A stretch of DNA of 64,000 nucleotides from Ornithodoros turicata (taxonomy: Eukaryota > Arthropoda > Arachnida > Ixodida > Argasidae). The notes beneath the pieces are model-generated. The model saw only the letters and a program-made list of their open reading frames with translations, was not told where the DNA came from and did not search any database. Position numbers and translations under genes: made by a program. The DNA is taken from contig NC_088203.1 of the NCBI RefSeq assembly GCF_037126465.1, forward strand, positions 55,279,581 to 55,343,580. The letters are read 5' to 3'. This document shows, one piece after another, positions 56,330 to 64,000 of the stretch (position 1 is the stretch's first letter; every line of letters starts with the position of its first letter).

Positions 56330-56806
56330 GGTTCACCCAGAGTTCGAGGTAACTCGCTACAAGTAACTCGTTACTGTAACTAAGTTCCTTTTTTTTGGTA
56401 ACTTTTAACTTAACTCGGTACTTTTGCGCCGTGGTAACTTTCAGAGGAACTTGTTCCTTTTTCAGGTAACTTTGCCAAAGTAACTTAAGTTAAGTTCCAA
56501 GTTACTTTTAACTCGCTTTTCACTCACGTCCACATATTTTCTTGCTTTCTCTCCTGTACCTTCGTGGCATTTTTTCCCATAAAACGTGATGTTTAATCAA
56601 TGACAGCATTTTATTCAGGAAGTAAGAACCACTGCCATTGAAACGAAGCTGAACCATTGTGCGCCCACAGGGGGTAAGATGTAAAACGTTCGAATAGACC
56701 TCTACCAGAGAAACGTCATCATGACATTGGTAGACTGAAACCGAAACAAATCAGAAGGAGGGCTGGGTTTTATTTATTTATTTCAAATACTGCAGCCTCT
56801 GTGAGA

Positions 56807-57061
56807 CTATAGCAGGAGCAGGCATGCTTGGTTACAAAAGTCATTCGCAGGTAATTCCCTTATAGCACCATGTAACCTATTCCATTCATCAACTGTATGA
56901 GGAAAAAAACTATATTTAAAAACATCTATGCGTGAACGCATAGGAACAATGTTCAATGGGTGTGAGTTCCGAAGACTAGACTGCCGTGCAAACGTAAAGT
57001 AAAGTTCATGGGGTATGTTAATCTGTTTATGAGCTATTAAATGCAAACATTTTAACTTCAC
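56807..57061 (-). pseudogene. LINE ORF2 C-terminus
   Basis: The frame reads LKCLHLIAHKQINIPHELYF and FKYSFFPHTVDEWNRL, the conserved C-terminal end of CR1/Jockey ORF2 proteins. Its first codon is GTG and not a true start. It is the downstream half of the ORF whose upstream half is at 61527-62556. Confidence 0.78.
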
Positions 57062-58080
57062 TTAACTAACACTTCAGGCAACGTGAACATTTACCGTTTA
57101 GTACTTTTTAATGTTGCACGAACTGCTGCTTCTACACTGTCAGGGGAAAAGGTATAAAATGCGTATGTATAAAACAGGTAAACCAGGGCGGAAGTACCAT
57201 TTTTGTACCTATTTCAACGGTCTATACCATCGTTTAAACCAAGTGTAACACACTGATCGCTGTAGCTAATCGTATAGTACGGGGCTAGCTCCATGCATGC
57301 GCAACGTGCAGCACCACATCAATTTGGTGTGGAGATTGTGATAGTCTAGTTCGAGTAATTTGAATAAGAAACACAGTCCTTAATGCAGTAATATATTAAG
57401 AAGTTAGAGGAAATGTTTTTAGTGACTGTTATTCGCAACCGAAATAACAATCTATGCGTGCTCTCCTCGGGTGGTGACCGAAATAAACCGTCCAAAATAA
57501 ATCGTGCCGAAATAAACCGTGTTAATATAAATCCTAGTAATACCCCCACGGTTTTCAAAATCCCGCTACCGGCGAGAAAACCATCGCCAGCTATCCCGAC
57601 ACCGAGTGCCGGTCGCCCATAGCCACAGGAGCGGTGGTGGCCCGCACCCTGCGCCGACGGGAAACGCAGCCGGCAAGTCGGCAATAAGAATGATTTTCTA
57701 GTTTCTATACAGGACCTATAGATAATCTATCTATCGTATCTAGTGTCAATCTTGTGCATAGGAAATAGATAAAAGCTGTATAGGGTTTTTAACTGGTAAA
57801 CACTATACACATTCTATACAGGATTCAGGAACTAGAATGTATACATTTTCTATACAGTCTGTATAGAGCTAATATTAGGCGCCGAAAGGTCTTATTTACG
57901 CGCATGTTTTACTTGTTTTTTGCTGTACATTTGAAGAACAAATAATACACGTGATTTGTGCATGTATGGACATAGATACAAATACTTAGAGCAATATTGT
58001 GACTTATCACTTCAGGCAACGTGAACATTTACCGTTTAGTACTTTTTAATGTTGCACTTGACGAACTGCTGCTTCTACAC

Positions 58081-60622
58081 ACACACACAAATAGAGATAC
58101 GATGATGAGATGGGGCTGATGCCGGCCAGCAGGCTGGGCGCTGCCCCATTGCCACTTGTACGTGATGAGAGATGATGATGGATATGATAAGGGGTCCGGT
58201 AATCAAAGCAGGGTGGAGAGGCCTGTTGATGACAAGAAGTCCCAGAGGTGACGCAGACCTTGGCGTGTATGAGCTGGACTGGACCATGGGCCCAGCACCT
58301 TGCCTATGGTAAAGGGGCGATGATCGATCGCATGCAGTTCGTGCTGCAATATCGCACGCTCCCGCTGGTAGTCCGGGCAGTCCATAAGTAGGTGGTGCAG
58401 GTCTGCACGCACACTGCATGCTGCACAAGGTACATGCGCACGGCCAAGACGCTGCCTCATAACTGGTGTAAATGCAACATTCAGCCGCATGCGGTGAAGC
58501 AGGGATGTGTAGTGTCGCGGAAGGCGATGAGGAAGCGACAGTGAAAGAGAAGGATCCACTGCGTGGAGCAGAGAGTAGGGTGTAATGTCATGCAGCCACT
58601 GTGATCTTGTCTTGTCTGCAGACAGAGCACGGACGAGGGCCTGACGATCACCTTTGGGCAAGATGATAGAGTGGGCTGAAGCTATATGATGACCCCGCAG
58701 GGCCGCCCGGTCGGCCTCTTCATTGCCGGGTACGCCGACATGACCAGGTACCCACTGTAATACTACGCAGTGGCCCAGGTCTAGCAGCTCCTTGTAAGTT
58801 TCAAGCACGTCAGCAACAATGGACGCGAGAGGACCTCGAATGCCCATTGTTGCGAGGCATTGGATAGCAGCTTTCGAGTCTGTGTAGAAGACCCATGGCC
58901 GAGATGAACACTGCAGGATCTTGCGCATGGCAAAGAGCAAAGCGTGTAGCTCAGCACATGTTGACGACGTCAGATGCGAGAGACCGAAGATACCATTTAT
59001 GTCTTCGGACGGAATAATATAGGCGCATGCAGAGCTGGATTTTGTGGATGAGCCATCCGTAAAAACAGGAGTAAAGCCTGCATGCAGCTCGCTCATCATA
59101 TCCAGTGTCAGCGCATTGGACACACCTGCAGCGACATCATCCTTTCTCTGCAGCCCGGGAATGGATAGTGAAGCAGATGGCAGAGGGAGGCTCCAAGGTG
59201 GAGTTGAACGCGCCTGGGGTTCAACTTGAAAACGTGGCAGGTGAGGCTTTAGCTGTTGAATGCAGGACCTGAACTTGTTATTCCTGCGACGGGAAAGCTT
59301 CAGCAGTAAAGGGTGGTGCCGGTGATGAGCCAACAAACGGAGATAGTGACGGCTCGTCTCATTAAAGCGCTGGATAGCAAGCGGAGTCTCTCTCGCTTCT
59401 GCCATGACTAAACAAGTATCCGTTGTTCTTGGCACGCCCAGGCACACACGAAGGCTACGTGCCAAAAGACACTGAAGCTTGGACTCGGAGGATGGCAAAA
59501 TCCCGTGTAATACTGGAAGGCTGTATAGGAGCGGACCACGCACCAAGGCTCGATGAATGGCCAAAAGAGATTGCGCATCGCAGCCCCACCTAAGGGCAGC
59601 AATGTGTCGCATTAGGGCGATCCCTTTGGAGAGTTTCGCCTCTAGGCCCGCTATATGTCTTCTCCACGAGAGTCGGGAGTCCAGCGTTACACCCAAGAAC
59701 TTACATGAGGTGGAGTACTGGAGCTGCTGTCCAGCCACAGAAAGACGATATGGAAGCATGTTCCTTCGCGTGAAGGCGATGACGTCTGTCTTCTCCCACG
59801 AGATATCTAAGCCTGCCGTCAACAGGTATTGGTGTATGGAGTGCTGAATGGCGGGGCGAGATTTTCCGGTAGTCCAGATGCAGATGTCGTCAGCATAAAG
59901 AGAGAAATATACTTTCCTCCCTATGCAGACCTTAAGACCGGCCATAACTACGTTGAAGAGAAGCGGGCTAAGCACACTTCCTTGTGGCACCCCGTAGTCT
60001 GATGGAACAGGCGCAGTATCTCCCTCAGCTGTGCGGATAAACAATGACCTATCGCGAAGGAAATCCGTGATCCAACGCATGGCCCTTAATGGCAAAGAAG
60101 CACAAGTAAGCATGTATAGGATGAAAATGCGACTGACGGTATCATACGCCCGTTTCACATCGAGGAATACAGCCACCATTATCCTTTTGCGGACCATTGC
60201 TTCCTGTGCTGCGGACACTAAGTCGATGATGGAATCCAGCGCTGAGCGGTACTGACGGAAACCCGACATTTCTTTGGGAAAAAAGGATCTCTTTTCGAGC
60301 CACCATTGAAGTCTGTGAAGTATCATGCGCTCCAACAGCTTCCCGACACAACTGGTTAGGCTTACCGGCCTAAATGAGGACAATTGTGAAGGGATCTTGC
60401 CTGGTTTCAGCAAGGGGACGACGCGTGCGCGTTTCCAGGCTTCGGGCAATGTACCTTCCCTCCAGGATGCATTCAAAGCTGACAGAAGACACCCCCGTGA
60501 CTGCTCATCCAAGTTACGGAGCGCCAGATATGATATGTCGTCCGGACCAGAAGAAGACCGGGCTCGAGGGAGATGAAGGGCGTTCATAAGTTCAGCCAGC
60601 AAGAAGTCCATGTCCATACTGA
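58081..60622 (-). mobile_element. Young 5'-truncated I-type LINE with 11-bp target duplication
   Basis: A 2542-bp insertion flanked by perfect direct repeats TGCTTCTACAC (58070-58080 and 60623-60633). The empty site can be reconstructed from the sister copy at about 57120-57145. The 3' tail is a short (TG)n on the minus strand. The endonuclease and ORF1 are lost by 5' truncation. An intact ORF and perfect duplication indicate recent insertion. Confidence 0.92.
58203..60617 (-). CDS. LINE ORF2 fragment: reverse transcriptase and RNase H, open
   Basis: The frame is open for 804 codons from ATG 60617 (which is internal to the original ORF2). RT motifs: SSSGPDDISYLALRNL (residues 21-36), SSFRPVSLTSCVGKLLERM (80-98), VAVFLDVKRAYD (catalytic D153), YGVPQGSVLSPLLFN (208-222), and YADDICIW (241-248, catalytic Asp 243 and 244). 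RNase H follows in the second half with VFTDGSSTK, CAELHALLFAMR, FYTDSKAAIQCL and QWVPGHVGVPGNEEADRAAL, holding the expected D-E-D-D. A C-terminal Cys/His motif (CAACSVRADLHHLLMDC) precedes the end. No lesion is visible. Without endonuclease and ORF1 it cannot move on its own, but it could give an RT/RNase H product if transcribed. It is related to, not identical with, the LINE at 18-22 kb. Confidence 0.92.
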   Translation of the reverse strand: MDMDFLLAELMNALHLPRARSSSGPDDISYLALRNLDEQSRGCLLSALNASWREGTLPEAWKRARVVPLLKPGKIPSQLSSFRPVSLTSCVGKLLERMILHRLQWWLEKRSFFPKEMSGFRQYRSALDSIIDLVSAAQEAMVRKRIMVAVFLDVKRAYDTVSRIFILYMLTCASLPLRAMRWITDFLRDRSLFIRTAEGDTAPVPSDYGVPQGSVLSPLLFNVVMAGLKVCIGRKVYFSLYADDICIWTTGKSRPAIQHSIHQYLLTAGLDISWEKTDVIAFTRRNMLPYRLSVAGQQLQYSTSCKFLGVTLDSRLSWRRHIAGLEAKLSKGIALMRHIAALRWGCDAQSLLAIHRALVRGPLLYSLPVLHGILPSSESKLQCLLARSLRVCLGVPRTTDTCLVMAEARETPLAIQRFNETSRHYLRLLAHHRHHPLLLKLSRRRNNKFRSCIQQLKPHLPRFQVEPQARSTPPWSLPLPSASLSIPGLQRKDDVAAGVSNALTLDMMSELHAGFTPVFTDGSSTKSSSACAYIIPSEDINGIFGLSHLTSSTCAELHALLFAMRKILQCSSRPWVFYTDSKAAIQCLATMGIRGPLASIVADVLETYKELLDLGHCVVLQWVPGHVGVPGNEEADRAALRGHHIASAHSIILPKGDRQALVRALSADKTRSQWLHDITPYSLLHAVDPSLSLSLPHRLPRHYTSLLHRMRLNVAFTPVMRQRLGRAHVPCAACSVRADLHHLLMDCPDYQRERAILQHELHAIDHRPFTIGKVLGPWSSPAHTRQGLRHLWDFLSSTGLSTLL

Positions 60623-61526
60623 TGCTTCTACACTGTCAGAGGAAAAGGTATAAAAAGCGTATGTATAAAAAAGGTAAACCAGGGCGGAAGTACCATTTTT
60701 GTACCTATTTCAACTGTCTATACCATCGTTTAAACCAAGTGTAACTCGCTGAGAGCAGTAGCTAATCGTATAGTACGGGGCTGGCTCCATGCATGCGCAA
60801 CGTGCAGCACCACATTAATTTGGTGTGGAGATTGTGCTGGGGTTAGTTCGAGTAATTTGAGTAACAAACACAGTCCTTAATGCAGTAATATATTAAGAAG
60901 TTGGAGGAAATGTTTTTAGTGGCTGTTATTCGCTACCGAAATAACAATCTATGCGTGCTCTCCTCACCCGTGTGGTTGCATCTCGAGCTAGGACGGCTCC
61001 ACATGTGGCCTAGCCATTTCGTTGTGTGTTCTACCAGTATCTGTTCTTCTGCAAGCACGTCACAGGCTTGTGCGTGTGCAAGTGTTCGGTTTGTTTTTCT
61101 CTCCTTTTCTTTTCTTTTTTTTTCGGTTTGGAGTGGCATGGCACGCGGTGGGTGGGATGTGACGGTAAAATACGTGGAATGTTCCTGGTTTTTGAAATAC
61201 AAAAGAAGATTATCGAGCTACTGCCATCGGCTAGGCGGCACAAACAATGCGTAGTCAACCAGTTGTCAAGCTGTATCAAAAATGAGACGAGATTCTATTC
61301 ATATTGTATACGACTTGTAATATGCCCTCCAATTCCTACCTAATATTGTTTCTAGTTTCTATAAAATATCATTTCCAGCTTCTATTCAAATTTGCTATCC
61401 AGTTTGTATCTGTTTCTATCACCAATTATTGAAAGGAACCACATTGAAGCCAGATCAATGCTGTATACACTCTCTATACAGATTAATGCTCTCATTTCAT
61501 GTTCTTGTTTACAAACTCTATGCAAT

Positions 61527-62556
61527 CTAGAAAACTTTTTTCATAAGGGTATATGCAAGGAGCTTGGTATCTGTGGAGGCCAATTCTAACGTTCGTTTCA
61601 GGTAGCCAAGCTTCTGCAGAGCATTTGACGAAACAATTTTGACATGGGTTTTCCAGTTTAGGTTAGAAGAAAAATGCAGACCCAGATATTTATACGTATC
61701 AGCCTTACGTATTGCATGACCGTCAAGTACATAAGAATATGAAAGAGGGCTCTTCCTGTTGGTAAAAAACAGCACAGTGCACTTAGAAAAGTTAATATCT
61801 AGTTGCCACTTTTTAAATCAGTTATGAAACATCAAAAGTGACTGGTTAAGATTGACTTGATCATCCACTGATTTCACTCTAGAATACAAGACACAATCGT
61901 CTGCAATACAATCTTACCTCTGAGGAGACCTCACTAACAACATCATTTATGAATAAGAGAAAGAGCAGTGGCCCTAGCACAGATCCCTTAGGGACACCCG
62001 ACAAGACGCTAGATTTGGTCGAATCATGTCCATCAAACGAAACAAACTGGGTTCGCAATGAAATATAGTTATCGATCCAGTACACAATCCTATCATTCCT
62101 AATTAATGCTTTTAGTTTTAGAATCAGCTTAGTATGGCATACCTTATCAAAGGCTTTACTCAGATCAATGAAGATAGCGTCAACCTGGGTTTTGTCATTA
62201 ATCGCATATGCAAGAAAGTGAGTAAATTCTAAGAGTTGCGTCACGGTTGAAAATCCCCTGCGAAAACCGTGCTGACGAGAAGATAGAATTGAATGTGTTT
62301 CTAAATAATCAGTAATGTGCTTACATAGAATATGTTCGAAGGCTTTGCACGATGTTGAAGTTAATGAGATAGGTCTGTAGTTAGCCATAAGTTGTTTGCT
62401 ACCAGCCTTGTGTATAGGAATTACTTTTGCTACTTTCCATGCTGTGGGAACGGCTCCTGTATTTAAAGATTTCTCAAAGATGATTTTCCACGAACCGGCA
62501 CTTGTTCGCTGTCTCCCATTGAAAGCAATTGAAAGAAAAGTGGGACAGAGGGTCAC
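61527..62556 (-). pseudogene. LINE RT, N-terminal and palm part
   Basis: The frame shows VPTAWKVAKVIPIHKAGSKQ, ANYRPISLTSTSCKAFEHIL, RQHGFRRGFSTVTQLLEF, AIFIDLSKAFDKV (first catalytic Asp) and SSVLSGVPKGSVLGPLLFLL (62556-61930). The YADD palm box is replaced by a frame change (RLYCRRLCLVF, near 61900). Then FFTNRKSPLSYSYVLDGH and TYKYLGLHFSSNLNWKTHV continue to 61527 in another frame. Inactive. The C-terminal end of the protein is at 57061-56807. Confidence 0.82.
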
Positions 62557-62988
62557 GTCCCTTTAAGAGACCATGTCGTAACCCCCTCAAGACCGTGGCT
62601 TTCGGACTCGACCTTGTTCACCTCTAGCTTCGAGCGTAGTTCAATTCTACCAAATTTTGGCGCTGTCGAACACTATGACGTCATTTGTTTACAAACAGGG
62701 AGAGGTCTATTGTTGCACATAAACGAAAACGATCCAAGCGTGTTGCACTCCTCCGCGGGCAACTCAAGGTCTAACTCAACCGCTCATGCGCGCTGCACCT
62801 GCGTAATGCTATTTTGTGTCCGGAGTAACTTGGAAGTAACTCGTTCTTTTTTTTAAAGTAACTCAGTAACTGCGAGTTACATTTCATGCTGAAGAACTTC
62901 GTTATTAACTTAGTTACATTTTGCACGCGGTAGCTTAACTTGCAACGAGTTCTTTTTGACGAGTAACTTCTCAATCCATGGGTTCACC

Positions 62989-63296
62989 CACGCTTACGCC
63001 CGAACGCTTGCGTGGATCGTGCGCGTTTCGTCTTCATCCATAATCATTTTGTAAAAGTGCTGACGCCGTTGCTCTATGAATTAGTAGGGACCCAGGCATT
63101 TCGGTCGATGTTTAGCCGACCTGCGTATGTCAAAATCTTTGGCCTGATCCCTGGCTTAAACATCTTTTTGCTTTGCTCGGCCAGTTGTAGCTTTCCGCGT
63201 ACGTTGCCTGACGCTCTCCTGCGATGACGTCTGCGGTTTCTGCGGCTACGCAGAATTTTCCCCTCAAGTGCTCCAAATACCTCGCAGGGGCCTCTC
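62989..63296. other. Spacer
   Basis: Sequence between the hAT-like element and the integrase remnant. No clear motif; may be part of the LTR element's downstream region. Confidence 0.35.
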
Positions 63297-63860
63297 TTAG
63301 TTCACAAGGGATGTTGATCTTTCCTTCCCAGGTATTTCAAGGATAGCCAACGGCCCTGTCGATTTTCGCGCATAGAACAGCCGAAACGGCCGTACACCCG
63401 TGGTATCATGGGACATATCACGGTACGCCCAGAGCAGAAAAGGAGCAAACTTGTCCCAATTTCTGGGGTCGTCGTTGTTTACGTGAAACAATATTCTGTG
63501 AAATACGCGGTTCCACCGTTCGATTGCCCCATTGCTTTCGTGGTGCTCCGCCATGGAGAATTGGGTTAATACCCAATCCGCGAAAATATCTTAAGTAGGG
63601 TGTCGCGCGTTTTTCTTGCCGTTAGTGATGTTAGTGGGACCGTCTCCGGTCACCTGGTGTGCAGGTCTGTGATGCATAGCGCATATTTGTGTCCGCACGC
63701 TGACGGCGTGTCGAACGGGCCCACCACTTCCATGTTTGCACTTTGAAAAGAGTTGGTCGAGTGAACTGCGCGTTCACCTTCACCTGGCGCTGCTGAGAGG
63801 AGATCGTCGGTCCGTACTTCGCTGCCTCCTGACTCCTCTGACTATCCGCCAATAGACCGC
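63297..63860 (-). pseudogene. Ty3-type LTR retrotransposon integrase fragment
   Basis: The minus strand begins with the end of a zinc-binding domain (DSQRSQEAAKYGPTI, about 63850-63810), then in another frame EVVGPFDTPSACGHKYALCI and TDLHTR with a stop, SLTARKTRDTL, and at 63554-63297 ESNGAIERWNRVFHRIL and FLLWAYRDMSHDTTGVRPFRL, ending GPLAILE. SNGAxERWNR with the catalytic Glu, and the GP-D-TDL core, are diagnostic of retroviral-type integrases of Ty3/mdg4-like elements. The first Asp near VVGP is Glu. At least two frame changes and stops. No LTR or protease is in the window; gag and RT would lie outside, upstream of 64000 on this strand. Confidence 0.75.
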
Positions 63861-64000
63861 TGACATTATCCCTCCAGCCATGCTAAGCAGAGTTGATCTA
63901 GCGCTCGATTTCCGCATGCCTCGACATACCTCTCTTCAAGATGCCGCATTCGTTCATCGAGTGCGCCTCGGTGTGGCTTTTACAGCGCTGTGGCATTACC

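Larger units (their letters stand above)
57067..61529. repeat. Tandemly duplicated unit of about 0.95 kb
   Basis: Copy A runs from about 57067 to 58008; copy B from 58009 to about 61529 when the nested LINE 58081-60622 is removed. Shared blocks include cttcaggcaacgtgaacatt (57075 and 58013), gtaccatttttgtacctatt (57195 and 60689), and ttagtgtctgttattcgc-like text (57417 and 60915). Copies diverge after gtgctctcctc (about 57470 and 60965). The right parts of both are rich in tttctagtttctata and ctatacag phrases. Neither contains a gene. The origin may be a satellite or a non-coding transposon. Confidence 0.7.
56763..62556 (-). mobile_element. CR1/Jockey-type LINE, split in two parts
   Basis: The 5' part of a LINE ORF2 at 62556-61527 and its C-terminal end at 57061-56807 lie on the same strand in the expected order, separated by 4.46 kb of other sequence. 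A 3' tail of (AAAT)n type stands at about 56770-56785 (minus aaataaataaataaaa). Part of the region between palm and C-terminus (some 100 residues) is missing at the join, so a deletion accompanied the inner insertion. The 5' end is truncated near 62556. Confidence 0.75.
56338..62980. mobile_element. hAT-like non-autonomous element split by nested insertions
   Basis: The outer ends are CAGAGTTCGAGGTAACTCGC at 56338 and, read inverted from 62980, CATGGATTGAGAAGTTACTC, imperfect hAT-style TIRs. Both are flanked by the perfect 8-bp direct repeat GGTTCACC (56330-56337 and 62981-62988). Only 56338-56760 and 62560-62980 belong to the element; both are rich in degenerate GTAACT/AGTTAC units. The 5.8 kb between is younger insertion. 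No transposase remains. Confidence 0.8.

Noticed and set aside
57346..57684. Minus-strand 112-codon gene
   Set aside because: Inside the duplicated non-coding unit; the sister copy lacks the frame.
1..64000. CRISPR array, bacterial operon or phage system
   Set aside because: No regularly spaced short repeats, no ribosome binding sites or operon layout; genes have introns and animal transposon domains.

Overview
This is eukaryotic nuclear DNA made almost entirely of nested, mostly decayed transposable elements. Splice sites with matching phase, LINE, Penelope and mariner remnants, THAP, SWIM and YqaJ domains, tRNA-derived short repeats and MITEs all point to a large repeat-rich animal genome. 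The mixture (RNase-H LINEs, a P element, Penelope elements, EnSpm-like genes) fits an arthropod, and I favour a tick or other arachnid. That assignment is inference. I see no bacterial operons, CRISPR array, rRNA or clear single-copy host gene.

Layout. 1-3111 (-): a spliced THAP plus DDE_4 transposase gene that runs off the window, with a hAT-like MITE in its first visible intron. 3300-4260 (-): MULE fragment. 5870-7269 (-): broken SWIM/YqaJ nuclease gene; THAP-DDE_4 and YqaJ are the two gene types of ISL2EU/IS4EU transposons. 7676-12067: a structurally complete P element with terminal inverted repeats and an 8-bp target duplication; its transposase frame is open except for one stop codon. 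12314-12630: tRNA-derived SINE. 13463-14384: internally deleted mariner. 14422-18045 (-): decayed ZSWIM3-like MULE gene cut by an I-type LINE (about 18045-22690, +). 23390-25004 (+): Penelope-like RT. 25238-25842: MITE. 26240-28388 (-): EnSpm-like gene. 28552-31470, 32700-33195 and 34461-35426 (-): LINE parts. 36736-40170 (-): SWIM-MULE gene with a LINE 3' end inside. 41043-41956: long palindromic fold-back. 42005-44151: Tc1/mariner-superfamily element with roughly 300-bp inverted repeats. 44657-45493: LINE fragment with a 13-bp target duplication. 47321-48917: 1.6-kb TIR element carrying a SWIM/YqaJ remnant. 48985-49480: 117-bp minisatellite. 51050-51340: tRNA-like repeat plus hairpin. 53850-55640: LINE 5' half with two upstream monomers. 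56338-62980: hAT-like element containing a LINE, containing a duplicated 0.95-kb unit, containing a young I-type LINE. 63297-63860: Ty3-type integrase remnant.

These genes do not work together as a host pathway; they are parts of separate mobile elements. The most informative objects are the near-intact P element, the putative ISL2EU pair with a related short element that supplies candidate ends, the four-level nest at 56-63 kb, and the long inverted-repeat elements. Many single-base frameshifts occur, so some breaks may be assembly errors rather than mutations.
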